DNA of 30,351 bases. Source: S010-17 sp036478895. Its GTDB lineage: Bacteria > Bacteroidota > Bacteroidia > Flavobacteriales > Flavobacteriaceae. Every line of letters starts with the position of its first letter. Within the stretch, counting starts at the first letter, position 1. The stretch spans positions 1-30,351 of the forward strand of contig JAZGEV010000032.1 in the NCBI GenBank assembly GCA_036478895.1, given 5' to 3'. Below are positions 1 through 8,304 of the stretch, piece by piece. Below the pieces are notes generated by a model that saw only the letters and a program-made list of their open reading frames with translations, had not been told where the DNA came from and did not search any database. Made by a program: the position numbers and the translations under genes.

Positions 1-444
1 TTTATGCGTTGCATCATTAGGGTCATACATTATGGCTCTAGTTCTACCAGGCACATTATCTGGACCTCTTTCAATCCAGGCCGTTGCTGCGGTTGAACCG
101 GGTGTTCTTTGTTGGTTATTTCTTAAATTTTCTTGTAAAGCAAATAATTTTTCTGGTTCTGTTTCTCCAGTATTTGGATTCATTTCTAATAAATATTCTT
201 GTTCAAAATATTTATTTGGCGGTTTAGCACCTAGAACTTTCCCTTCTGCTTTTCGTTCTGCTTTCGTTAATTTTAACGATTTTTGAAACGGATGATTATC
301 AATAAAAGCTTGATGTTTTTCTTTTGTTAGATCTACCTTATTTATATTTGAATTGATAAAGAAAATAGAAATTATCGAAACGATAATTAATCCTAATAAT
401 GGTAATTTAAATTTCATGTAGTTGTTTTTAGTGTTTTGTTTCAT
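1..444 (-). CDS. 5' part of an exported BNR/sortilin-like repeat protein (runs off the left edge)
   Basis: The frame is open from an ATG at 444 to the window edge, giving 148 codons. A second ATG at 417 gives a more classical signal peptide: two Lys residues, then a hydrophobic stretch rich in Leu/Ile, about 16 residues long. After it comes a charged spacer and then W-I-E-R-G-P-D-N-V-P-G-R-T-R-A followed by Y-D-P. I associate that pattern with the start of BNR/VPS10-like beta-propeller proteins of Bacteroidetes, which usually end in a T9SS sorting domain; that end lies outside the window. Exported or surface location is inferred. The propeller's substrate cannot be told from 148 residues. The gene is transcribed leftward, like dgt upstream of it. 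Confidence 0.72.
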   Translation of the reverse strand, partial: MKQNTKNNYMKFKLPLLGLIIVSIISIFFINSNINKVDLTKEKHQAFIDNHPFQKSLKLTKAERKAEGKVLGAKPPNKYFEQEYLLEMNPNTGETEPEKLFALQENLRNNQQRTPGSTAATAWIERGPDNVPGRTRAIMYDPNDATHK

Positions 445-482
445 GTTAGATTTGCAATATATTAATAAATAAAGAATTAGCT

Positions 483-1823
483 TTAAAAATTCATCCCTTT
501 TAACTTTTTATTAAGCAAAATTGCCATACTATCAGATAAACTAGAGACAAAGCTACATATTTGCATGATGTTTTGATATAAATTCTCATTGCTTTGCTGA
601 TACTTCTCAGGCAATAGTTGGATAATTAATTGGTCGTAATTTGAAGCATTACTTTCAAAAGTATTTATTTTTGCTTTAATAAATGTATCTAAAATATTGG
701 ATATGATGTGATATCCTGCAACTTCTTTCTCTACAACTTCTTTACTTCTGTAGATTTTGGATATACTTATTTTAATGATATCGTTTATTTGAGCTTCGTA
801 TTTACTTTTATCTAATAGTGAATTGGAAAATTCTCCTTTTAATATTGAGGCTTCATTTTCAATAAAAATATGTGCGGCTTCGGTAATTAAATTTCCAATC
901 GCTAGTGCTCTTAAATAACTTACGCGATCTTTTGTTGTTGTTAAAGCGGCATATTTTGTTCTGTTTATTGTTTTACTTACTAACTTAATTAAATATTCCA
1001 AAGCATAGTCTTCATCAACTAAACCTAAATTAATGCCATCTTCAAAATCAATAATGGTATAACAAATATCATCGGCAGCTTCTACTAAAAAAGCCAATGG
1101 ATGACGATTATATGCAAGGTGCTCATCATTTCGCAAAGCATTAAGACCCAATTCTTCTACAATTTCTTTAAAAATTGCTTTTTCGGATTGAAAAAATCCA
1201 AACTTTTTATCTACAATGTGCTTGCTTGGTTTTTTTGGCAATGACTCTTTGGGGTATTTCATAAAAGCGCCTAATGTGGCATAAGATAATCTTAAGCCTC
1301 CATTAATTCCATGCCTGGTTTCGGTTAAAATTTGTAATCCGTTTGCGTTTCCTTCAAAATCTATGATATCTTGCCATTGCTTATCCGTCAAATTTTCTTG
1401 GTGTTTTTTTCCATTACCTGTTTTAAAATAGGCACCAATGGCTTTTTCTCCGCTGTGCCCAAAAGGTGGATTTCCAATATCGTGTGCCAATGCAGCTGCT
1501 GCAACAATAGCACCAAAATCATTGGCTTGATAGCCTTTTTCTTTTAAGTTTGGATATTTTTCGATTAATTGTTTTCCAACAATTCTACCCAATGAACGTG
1601 CAACAACAGAGACTTCTAGACTGTGTGTTAACCTTGTGTGAACAAAATCGGTTTTGGATAATGGCACTACTTGCGTTTTGTCTTGCAGACTTCTAAATGA
1701 ATCAGAAAAAATTATCCGATCAAAATCAACTTCAAATCCTAGGCGAGTTTCATCTTGGTTTATGCGTAATCGTTTTTCGGTATCTCCGTATCGTTTTAAA
1801 GAAAGTAATTGTTCCCAGTTCAT
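483..1823 (-). CDS. dgt: Deoxyguanosinetriphosphate triphosphohydrolase (dGTPase), HD superfamily
   Basis: This enzyme hydrolyses dGTP to deoxyguanosine and triphosphate and so adjusts the cytosolic dNTP pool. HD-domain metal ligands are visible: R-L-T-H-S near residue 67, A-H-D-I-G-N-P-P-F-G-H near 113-123, and a later A-A-D-D-I near 250. The family opening M-N-W-E-Q-L-L fits the ATG at 1823, giving 446 aa, normal for the Bacteroidetes branch. An in-frame TTG at 1847 would add eight residues, but it lies inside a TATCTTTG -7 box (1852 to 1845), so I reject it. The gene stands alone downstream of a terminator hairpin. The family assignment is very secure; preference for dGTP over other dNTPs is assumed from the family. 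Confidence 0.95.
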   Translation of the reverse strand: MNWEQLLSLKRYGDTEKRLRINQDETRLGFEVDFDRIIFSDSFRSLQDKTQVVPLSKTDFVHTRLTHSLEVSVVARSLGRIVGKQLIEKYPNLKEKGYQANDFGAIVAAAALAHDIGNPPFGHSGEKAIGAYFKTGNGKKHQENLTDKQWQDIIDFEGNANGLQILTETRHGINGGLRLSYATLGAFMKYPKESLPKKPSKHIVDKKFGFFQSEKAIFKEIVEELGLNALRNDEHLAYNRHPLAFLVEAADDICYTIIDFEDGINLGLVDEDYALEYLIKLVSKTINRTKYAALTTTKDRVSYLRALAIGNLITEAAHIFIENEASILKGEFSNSLLDKSKYEAQINDIIKISISKIYRSKEVVEKEVAGYHIISNILDTFIKAKINTFESNASNYDQLIIQLLPEKYQQSNENLYQNIMQICSFVSSLSDSMAILLNKKLKGMNF

Positions 1824-1844
1824 AGTGTCGTTTTGATATTTTTT

Positions 1845-1852
1845 CAAAGATA
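1845..1852 (-). promoter_or_regulatory. -7 element of the dgt promoter
   Basis: On the minus strand this reads TATCTTTG, an exact TAnnTTTG match, 22 nt upstream of the dgt ATG at 1823. No clear -33 TTTG is present. Its position supports the 1823 start. Confidence 0.6.
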
Positions 1853-1875
1853 GATTTTTTATACTAAATTATAAA

Positions 1876-1910
1876 AAAAATCAGAGCTTCACTTTGAGTG
1901 AAACCCTGAT
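1876..1910 (-). terminator. Rho-independent terminator after the YbjQ/43-aa operon
   Basis: AATCAG pairs with CTGATT, and inside it TTCAC pairs with GTGAA around a 5-nt loop. On the minus strand the hairpin is followed by eight T residues, so it ends transcription coming from 1937-2383. Confidence 0.75.
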
Positions 1911-1936
1911 TAGATTTTTGATTGAGAAAATTTTAT

Positions 1937-2068
1937 TTAATTATCTCGTTTTTCAAAATTTTCTTGTTTTTTTTCCTCTAATCTATTTGCAATGAGGTAG
2001 ATTAAACTCACTATAAAAAAGCCTATTATTAATAAGTCAAAAACAATTATAGCTGTTCTAAATGTCAT
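1937..2068 (-). CDS. Small single-pass membrane protein (43 aa)
   Basis: An ATG at 2066-2068 abuts the stop codon of the YbjQ-family gene (TAA directly followed by ATG), so the two are translationally coupled. The frame runs 43 codons to a TAA at 1937-1939 and a terminator follows. The product starts M-T-F-R-T-A, has a hydrophobic helix over roughly residues 6-27 (Ile/Leu/Phe rich, with one Asp at 11) and then a highly charged, Lys/Glu-rich tail. That is the typical shape of a small inner-membrane protein with a cytosolic tail. I do not recognise a family. The tight linkage suggests a joint role with the YbjQ protein, which is inference. Confidence 0.7.
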   Translation of the reverse strand: MTFRTAIIVFDLLIIGFFIVSLIYLIANRLEEKKQENFEKRDN

Positions 2069-2383
2069 TTATTTTAACTTTACAGCTGTGCCATAAGCTA
2101 AAATTTCTGAACAACCCTGCATTACCATTGACGTTGTAAAACGAACGTTAATTACAGCATCTGCTCCTAAACTTCCCGCATCTTCTAACATTCGTTGCAT
2201 TGCTTGTTCTCTAGATTGCGACAATAATTTTGTGTATTCGCTTATTTCTCCACCTACAATATTTTTTAAACCTGCAAAAATATCTCTACCAAGATTCCTT
2301 GCTCTTACGGTACTTCCACGTGCTACGCCTAATAATTCGGTAATTTCTTTGTTTGGAATGGTGTCTGTTGTTGTTAGTATCAT
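2069..2383 (-). CDS. YbjQ/UPF0145 (DUF74) family heavy-metal-binding-like domain protein
   Basis: The 104-aa product has the whole YbjQ domain: M-I-L-T-T-T-D-T near the start, L-G-V-A-R-G-S-T-V-R-A-R, then R-E-Q-A-M-Q-R-M and G-A-D-A-V-I-N-V-R-F, and a final A-Y-G-T-A-V. The family forms small oligomers (pentamers in known structures) and is often labelled heavy-metal-binding, but its cellular role is not firmly established. There is no signal peptide, so it is cytosolic. It is the first gene of a two-gene unit with the 43-aa membrane ORF, with zero nucleotides between stop and start. The length is normal. Confidence 0.9.
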   Translation of the reverse strand: MILTTTDTIPNKEITELLGVARGSTVRARNLGRDIFAGLKNIVGGEISEYTKLLSQSREQAMQRMLEDAGSLGADAVINVRFTTSMVMQGCSEILAYGTAVKLK

Positions 2384-2472
2384 AGTTTTGGTTTTAAATT
2401 GTTTAAATTGATTTATTTTGCTACACTGATTGCTCTTTCATCTTATAGAAAAATGAATTTGACTTTAACTGT

Positions 2473-3780
2473 TTATTCTATCACAATAGGAATCCCATTA
2501 TAAAAATCAAGTACTTTAGATTTAAATACAAAATTGTATTTGGCATTAATTACTTTAATTTTAGAATTGAATAAGCGACTTTTAACTAAGTCAAAATCGA
2601 AAGAATTCATTGCGCCCAATTTGTATCTTACATTGGCAATATTAAATGATTCTTCTTGTGCTTTTAATGAGCTTAATGAAGATTCGTATTGTTTTAATGA
2701 CGCTTTTGCATCAAGGTAAGCGCGTTCAATGGTTTCGCGAAGTTTTAACTTTTCATCTTCTAAGCCTTGCTCAATAATTTCTTTATTTATTTTTGCTTTA
2801 CGGATGGATGCTTTTCTGGCTTGACCATCAAATATGGTATAACTTGCTGATATGCCAAAATTATGACCGTGATTATCAAAATATTGATCTGCTATGTTAT
2901 TAAATTTACCATCGCCACTTAAACGATAAGCATACGATGTATTTAAACCATAACTTGCATTTACGTTGGGCATTAAGTCGGTTTTTGCAATTTTAATTCC
3001 CAACTCGGCTTGTTCAATATCTAAGGTTGCTTTCTTGATTTCTGGACGTGTAGCATATGCCGCATTATAAATACCATCTGTATTGCTATAAGTTAAAATA
3101 GCTTTGTCTAAATTGATGGTTACATCCTGAATATCAAAATTATTAGATGGAACTTGGATCAATTGCGCCAGATTTAATAATGATAAATCTAAGGCGTTTT
3201 CCGATTGTGTTAATTGTTCATTATTGGATGCTAATGTTGCCTGAATATCGAGTAATTCTGCTCTTGGTTTTACGCCAGCATCGATCAATTCTTGCATTTT
3301 ATTTATCTGAATTGTAGTGATGTTAATTTGTTCATTTGCCAATTTAATATTTTCTTTATTGAATAAAGCATTCAAGTAATTATTGGCTATTTGCAATGAA
3401 ATATTACTTTGTAAAGTTTCTACGTTTATTTGATTTATTTCAATGTTTTTTTCAGCTTGTTGCACCTGTAATTTATTACGTCCACCATTATAAATGTTAT
3501 AAGATGCTGCAATACCAAAATTATTAGACGGATTAAAACGCTTGTATTTATTACCAATTCCTACATTTTGCGAGGCAGATGCTGTTACACTTGGCAATAA
3601 GCGTGCTTTTGTAATGGTAACATCTTCTTGAGAATAAGTGGTGTTTAATTGTGCTCGTTTTAAGGAAATGTTATTCTCCAAAGCATAATTTACACATTCT
3701 TGCAAAGACCATTGTTTTTGTCCAAAACTAAAGGTGATACTTAATATAAATAGGGCAATTGAAATTATTACTTTAATCAT
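2473..3780 (-). CDS. TolC-family outer-membrane efflux protein
   Basis: The product is 435 aa with a signal peptide (M-I-K then a hydrophobic core, cleavage likely after S-F-G at about residue 20). Two outer-membrane-efflux repeats follow, recognisable by Y-A-L-E-N-N, the long Gln/Asn/Glu-rich coiled-coil helices, and G-I-A-A-S-Y-N-I-Y-N-G-G in repeat 1, mirrored by G-I-S-A-S-Y-T-I-F-D-G in repeat 2. TolC proteins form the trimeric channel of tripartite RND, ABC or MFS exporters. No membrane-fusion or pump gene is visible here, so the exported compound is unknown. It lies 43 nt downstream of the 71-aa CxxC protein gene on the same strand. Confidence 0.92.
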   Translation of the reverse strand: MIKVIISIALFILSITFSFGQKQWSLQECVNYALENNISLKRAQLNTTYSQEDVTITKARLLPSVTASASQNVGIGNKYKRFNPSNNFGIAASYNIYNGGRNKLQVQQAEKNIEINQINVETLQSNISLQIANNYLNALFNKENIKLANEQINITTIQINKMQELIDAGVKPRAELLDIQATLASNNEQLTQSENALDLSLLNLAQLIQVPSNNFDIQDVTINLDKAILTYSNTDGIYNAAYATRPEIKKATLDIEQAELGIKIAKTDLMPNVNASYGLNTSYAYRLSGDGKFNNIADQYFDNHGHNFGISASYTIFDGQARKASIRKAKINKEIIEQGLEDEKLKLRETIERAYLDAKASLKQYESSLSSLKAQEESFNIANVRYKLGAMNSFDFDLVKSRLFNSKIKVINAKYNFVFKSKVLDFYNGIPIVIE

Positions 3781-3823
3781 AATTCTTATTTTATAGTAGT
3801 ATGACGTTTGGTTTGTTTATTTG

Positions 3824-4039
3824 TTACAGGTTTTGATTTTTTTTATACTTACGGTATAAAAAATAAACACCCAAAGCTAAAAATAAATATGGAAAAATCA
3901 TTAAATAGATAATTCCAGAATTAATTCCTTCCGCCATATCACTATCGCCATTTTCAACAACGGCTTTACACATAGCACATTGTGAGAATAGTGGTTTTGA
4001 GGATAACATTAAAGCAATTATTAAAAATACTTTTTTCAT
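3824..4039 (-). CDS. Small membrane protein with an N-terminal C-x-x-C motif (71 aa)
   Basis: The sequence shows a signal-like hydrophobic N-terminus (residues 3-18), then Q-C-A-M-C-K with cysteines four apart immediately after it, a short acidic segment, one transmembrane helix (about 43-62) and a basic cytosolic tail. I recall this small C-A-M-C-K protein as common in Bacteroidetes near cytochrome oxidase, SCO and DUF420 genes. The paired cysteines facing the periplasm could bind copper or heme or act in thiol chemistry, but no function is established to my knowledge. In this window it is separated from the oxidase block only by ppc, which points the opposite way. Confidence 0.7.
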   Translation of the reverse strand: MKKVFLIIALMLSSKPLFSQCAMCKAVVENGDSDMAEGINSGIIYLMIFPYLFLALGVYFLYRKYKKNQNL

Positions 4040-4327
4040 TGTATGTTAATCAAATAATTTAAATTATAAAAAAAGCAAAATTACACTAATTTATATTTTT
4101 AAACTAACTTTAGTGTGTGTTCTAAAGGGGAAATTTATACTTTGAATTTTTGCAGTCATTCCTAAGAAAGATGATAGCCACGTAATGATTTTAATAGATT
4201 ACTACTTTTACAGGAATAACATTTGATTTTAAATACATATTCGTTAAAAATTATATCCTCTATTTCTATTCAAAAAAAAGTGTACCTTGCTTAATGAATT
4301 GTATTGCTTTTATTAAAAAATTATTAA
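4040..4327. other. Intergenic region between divergent genes
   Basis: These 288 nt lie between the divergent 71-aa gene and ppc. They are strongly AT-rich. The closest promoter-like words (TATACTTTG near 4138-4146, TAACTTTA near 4104) are imperfect. No ORF or RNA gene is evident. The ppc promoter must lie here. Confidence 0.5.
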
Positions 4328-6880
4328 ATGAATATCCAACAGAATAAAAAATACGAAATATTTGAAAAGTTAGTCGTTCATAAATTTGCGATATACAATA
4401 GTTTATTTTTAAACTTACCTTACAATCTAGATGATAATATAGGTATAATAATACCTGTTTTAAATAAAATTAGCAAAAAAGGTTTGGATAACGATTTAAA
4501 CCCCAAACAAATTTTAGATGATTTTTTTAATGTTTATACTACGGTAACTTCCGAGAAAGAGCGCATCGATTTTATGTTTAAAGTCATTCAATTTGTAGAA
4601 CGCCAAGTTGTTTTGTTTGATAGTGTTGAAGATGCTGCTTTTAAAGACATGGAACCTTATGGTAACGATTTAGATTTAAAAAGTTTCTTTCAAATTTCAA
4701 AAAATGCAGGGAAGCAAACCAAGGTTATTGAGAAATTAAATGACTTTAGTGCCCGTATCGTTTTAACAGCACATCCAACGCAGTTTTATCCGCCATCGGT
4801 ACTTGATATTATTGCGAAATTAAGAGATTATATTACAAATAATGACATCAATTCAATTAACGAAACTTTAAAACAATTAGGTTTAACCTCTTTTTTAAAT
4901 ACCAAAAAACCAACTCCTTTTGACGAAGCAAAAAATATCATCTACTTTCTTAGAAATGTGTTTTATAATGCCGTAGGCGATGTGTACACACATATAAAAA
5001 ATCAAGTAAAAACAACTCATTTTGATAATACAGATATCATTAAGCTAGGATTTTGGCCTGGAGGCGATCGTGATGGAAATCCGTTTGTAACCTCTAGTAC
5101 AACTATGAAAGTTGCAGATGAATTGCGTATAAATTTATTAAAATGTTATTACTTTGATATAAAAGATTTACAGCAAAAAATGTCATTCAAAAAAATTGAT
5201 GCAATTTTAATTGATTTGCGTTTAAAGGTTTATGATAGTTTTTTTGATAAGAATTATAAAATTAATTATTTAGATATTTTACAACCTCTGTTAGACATTA
5301 GACAATTATTAATTGGAAAATTTTACAGCATGTATTTAAATGATTTAGATCAATTAATTGATAAAGTTAAAATCTTTAAAACACATTTTGCCACTTTGGA
5401 TATAAGGCAAGATCATAGCATGCATTTAAAAACGATGACGGCTATTTTAATAAAAGAAAATTGTATTAAAAAAGACATTTCGGAATTAAGCGATGATGCA
5501 TTGTTAGCTATTTTACTCAATAAAAATTTCAAAATAAATGCATCAGATTATCAAGAACCTATTATAAAAGATACCATAAAAAACATAAAGCAATTAGCAA
5601 AAATTCAGGCTAAAAATGGTGAATCTGGTTGTAACCGATATATTATTAGTAACTCCGAAGATAAATTTGCAGTTTTATTTGTATTCGCATTTTTTAAATG
5701 GTGCGGTTGGGATGAAACCAAAATCAAGTTTGATATAATTCCTCTGTTTGAAACCATGCTTGGTATGGATACATCTAACGATACAATGCAGCAATTGTTT
5801 ACTATTCCACAATACAAGCAACATGTAGCTCAACGCGATAATAAACAAACCATTATGTTGGGCTTTTCTGACGGAACTAAAGATGGTGGCTATTTAAAAG
5901 CCAATTGGTCTATTTCTAAAACCAAAGAAAGTCTATCTGAAGTTTGTACTAAAAACAATGTAAAGGTACTGTTTTTTGATGGTCGTGGTGGTCCGCCAGC
6001 ACGTGGCGGTGGAAAAACACATCGTTTTTATGCAACACAAAGTAAAAAGATTGCTAATAATGAAATACAGCTTACAATTCAAGGACAAACTATAACGAGT
6101 ATTTATGGTTCAAAAGATCAATTCATTCATAATTTTGAGCAATTACTAACGGCAGGTTTATCGCTTAATATATTAGATAATAAAAATGATTTTTCTGATA
6201 AGAATATAAAACTCATTGAAGAACTAGCTCAATTGAGTTTTACTAAATACGATGCACTAAAAAAGCATAAAACTTTTATCCCGTACCTTGAAAATAAAAG
6301 TACATTAAAGTATTATGGCAAAGCAAATATTGGTAGTAGACCTGGTAAAAGAGGTACTGATAAAAAATTGAAATTAACCGATTTAAGAGCCATTTCTTTT
6401 GTGGGCTCTTGGTCACAATTGAAACAAAATGTGCCAGGCTATTATGGCATTGGGACTGCGATTAAAGCCTTAGTAGATCAAGGGAAATCAAATGAATTAA
6501 AAGCGTTGTACAATGAAGTTCCGTTTTTTAAAGCATTATTACAAAACAGTATGATGTCCTTATCGAAAACTAATTTTAAACTAACAACTTATATTCAAGA
6601 CGATCCACAATACAAAGAGTTTTGGCAAATACTACATAAAGAATACCAACTTTCTATAGACATGTTATTGTTAATTTCAAACTCAAAGTCATTGATGGAA
6701 GAATCGCCTATTACATTAAATTCCATAAAAATTAGAGAGCAAATTGTATTGCCTTTACTTATTATTCAACAATATGCGCTTCAAAAAATGACTAGCAGTA
6801 CGGATTATAAAGCCTTGTATGAAAAGATTATTATTCGATCGCTTTATGGCAATATAAATGCGAGTAGAAATTCGGTTTAA
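4328..6880 (+). CDS. ppc: Phosphoenolpyruvate carboxylase
   Basis: This enzyme carboxylates PEP with bicarbonate to oxaloacetate, the anaplerotic entry to the TCA cycle, in the cytosol. Diagnostic motifs are all visible: V-L-T-A-H-P-T-Q with catalytic His149, G-G-D-R-D-G-N-P-F-V around 245-254, and the glycine-rich F-D-G-R-G-G-P-P-A-R-G-G-G-K-T-H loop in the C-terminal half. G-S-R-P and S-W-S-Q also match the family. At 850 aa it is a little shorter than the E. coli enzyme. The C-terminus reads S-R-N-S-V rather than the usual R-N-T-G, a small departure at the end normally close to the active site. It is a single-gene unit, convergent with the DUF420 gene. Allosteric control cannot be judged here. 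Confidence 0.96.
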   Translation: MNIQQNKKYEIFEKLVVHKFAIYNSLFLNLPYNLDDNIGIIIPVLNKISKKGLDNDLNPKQILDDFFNVYTTVTSEKERIDFMFKVIQFVERQVVLFDSVEDAAFKDMEPYGNDLDLKSFFQISKNAGKQTKVIEKLNDFSARIVLTAHPTQFYPPSVLDIIAKLRDYITNNDINSINETLKQLGLTSFLNTKKPTPFDEAKNIIYFLRNVFYNAVGDVYTHIKNQVKTTHFDNTDIIKLGFWPGGDRDGNPFVTSSTTMKVADELRINLLKCYYFDIKDLQQKMSFKKIDAILIDLRLKVYDSFFDKNYKINYLDILQPLLDIRQLLIGKFYSMYLNDLDQLIDKVKIFKTHFATLDIRQDHSMHLKTMTAILIKENCIKKDISELSDDALLAILLNKNFKINASDYQEPIIKDTIKNIKQLAKIQAKNGESGCNRYIISNSEDKFAVLFVFAFFKWCGWDETKIKFDIIPLFETMLGMDTSNDTMQQLFTIPQYKQHVAQRDNKQTIMLGFSDGTKDGGYLKANWSISKTKESLSEVCTKNNVKVLFFDGRGGPPARGGGKTHRFYATQSKKIANNEIQLTIQGQTITSIYGSKDQFIHNFEQLLTAGLSLNILDNKNDFSDKNIKLIEELAQLSFTKYDALKKHKTFIPYLENKSTLKYYGKANIGSRPGKRGTDKKLKLTDLRAISFVGSWSQLKQNVPGYYGIGTAIKALVDQGKSNELKALYNEVPFFKALLQNSMMSLSKTNFKLTTYIQDDPQYKEFWQILHKEYQLSIDMLLLISNSKSLMEESPITLNSIKIREQIVLPLLIIQQYALQKMTSSTDYKALYEKIIIRSLYGNINASRNSV

Positions 6881-7000
6881 TTTATATAATTTTCCGAAAA
6901 GTAAAAATCATGAAAAATACGTAGATATCTGTGAGATGTATATGCTTTCAAACTCGTAATTAAAATAAACCCTTAGTTCATTACGTCTTTTCAGAAGCTG

Positions 7001-7028
7001 GGTTAGATTTAACCACGCTTTGGCGTGG
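7001..7028. repeat. Pair of overlapping small hairpins between convergent ppc and DUF420 genes
   Basis: GGTTA (7001-7005) pairs with TAACC (7010-7014), and CCACGC (7013-7018) pairs with GCGTGG (7023-7028) around a 4-nt loop. The two stems share bases, so they are mutually exclusive. Neither is followed by a T run on either strand, so they are not a standard terminator. They may still end transcription between the convergent genes. Confidence 0.4.
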
Positions 7029-7037
7029 AAGGCTCAT

Positions 7038-7550
7038 TTAATAATAAGGGGAAATCATCAAATAAACAATAACACCAGTTACAGCTACATAAAGCCATAA
7101 TAAAAATGCGAATTTCCCTAATTTTTTATGACGCACAAAGTCCTTATTTAAAGCACGTGCAAAAGTAAACAACACAAAAGGTATAACGGCTACCGATAAA
7201 ATTATATGAGAAATAAGAATAAAGAAATAAGTGTAATATATAAAACCTTCTCCTCCAAAATGCGTGCTATCTGATGTAGCGTGATATAAAATATAGAGTA
7301 CCAAAAATAATGTTGTTAAACTCATTGCTGTTTTAATAAGCCGCTCATGTAACTTTCTTTTCTTGTTTTTAATCGCCCAAATTGCAGATACTAATATAAT
7401 AGCTGTTACAGCATTTATGGTTGCATAAATTGGTGGTAAAAAAACTGGTACTTTTATATCTAATTTTATTCTGAATAATGATGCAACAACTATAGGCACA
7501 ATAATAGAAATTGCAGTTATTAATTTATTGCATTTTTTTTCAGTTGTCAT
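7038..7550 (-). CDS. DUF420-family membrane protein, cytochrome oxidase assembly neighbourhood
   Basis: The 170-aa product has five predicted membrane helices with no signal peptide. Conserved polar positions sit at or near helix ends: H-x-R-L-I-K after helix 2, Y-H-A-T-S-D-S-T-H-F-G in the loop after helix 3, and H-x-x-L-S between helices. The family is almost always found next to SCO and caa3/cytochrome-oxidase genes, as here, and is related to CtaM-like proteins suspected to help copper delivery or oxidase maturation. That function is inference from context. It is the last gene of the 11906-to-7038 block, 52 nt after the SCO gene. Confidence 0.85.
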   Translation of the reverse strand: MTTEKKCNKLITAISIIVPIVVASLFRIKLDIKVPVFLPPIYATINAVTAIILVSAIWAIKNKKRKLHERLIKTAMSLTTLFLVLYILYHATSDSTHFGGEGFIYYTYFFILISHIILSVAVIPFVLFTFARALNKDFVRHKKLGKFAFLLWLYVAVTGVIVYLMISPYY

Positions 7551-7602
7551 AGTATAATGTCTAGTTTCTTTTCTTTAGGTTCTTAACTTTAAGTTTTATT
7601 AA

Positions 7603-8292
7603 TTATTCATTTAATAATAACGCAATATCTTCTTTCAACATTTCAATTTGCTTTGAATCCAAACCATCATAAAATTTTATTGGATTTTCAATACCACCAG
7701 CAGCTATTGTTCTAGAACGAATAAAGCCATTTTTATCAATTAAAGCAAATAAACCTGAATGCTCAAATCCGCCGTCAGCTTTTTCATTTTCACCAGCATA
7801 TAATTTAAAACCATCATTAGACAATTTATAAATGGTATCTAAGTCGCCAGTTAAAAAATGCCAGTTTTTCATTGTAGCGCCTTTATCTAATGCGTATTTT
7901 TTTAATTTTTTGGGGTTATCTCTTTCAGGATCAATACTAATAGACACTATAGAAAAATCATTATTATTCCCAAAAACATTTTGAATTTTAACCATATTTT
8001 CATTCATCTTAGGACAAATAGTTGGACAACTTGTAAAGAAAAATTCAAGTACGGTTACCTTGTTTTCTATGTGCTTATTACTTACTGTTTTATTGTCTTG
8101 ATTGGTAAAACTAAATTCTGGTATATGCTCAAATTTAAGTAAATTCGACATTTTATTAGTAGTAGATAATTTTTCGAATTGCTTTGTTTTTACAACTTTA
8201 TTATTTTTAATAGTGTTCACAATTTTAGGTAAGGCATAAATACCAAAGACCAATATTATAAAAGCAATACCAATATATGAATTTTTTTTCAT
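7603..8292 (-). CDS. SCO1/SenC family copper chaperone for cytochrome c oxidase
   Basis: The product is 229 aa with one N-terminal membrane anchor (about residues 5-24) and a periplasmic thioredoxin-like domain. The copper ligands are intact: T-S-C-P-T-I-C-P with Cys89 and Cys93, and the distal His178 in G-F-E-H-S-G-L. S-I-D-P-E-R-D follows the expected beta strand. SCO proteins deliver copper to, or reduce the cysteines of, the CuA site in oxidase subunit II. The gene follows the oxidase subunits and the cysteine-less paralogue (12 nt apart), consistent with one assembly operon. Subunits I and II, the targets, are not in this window. Confidence 0.94.
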   Translation of the reverse strand: MKKNSYIGIAFIILVFGIYALPKIVNTIKNNKVVKTKQFEKLSTTNKMSNLLKFEHIPEFSFTNQDNKTVSNKHIENKVTVLEFFFTSCPTICPKMNENMVKIQNVFGNNNDFSIVSISIDPERDNPKKLKKYALDKGATMKNWHFLTGDLDTIYKLSNDGFKLYAGENEKADGGFEHSGLFALIDKNGFIRSRTIAAGGIENPIKFYDGLDSKQIEMLKEDIALLLNE

Positions 8293-8304
8293 CGGACTTT
8301 AAAT

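Noticed and set aside
32..286. Plus-strand 84-codon frame at the left edge
   Set aside because: Antisense shadow of the exported BNR-like gene on the minus strand, which has a coherent signal peptide and domain start.
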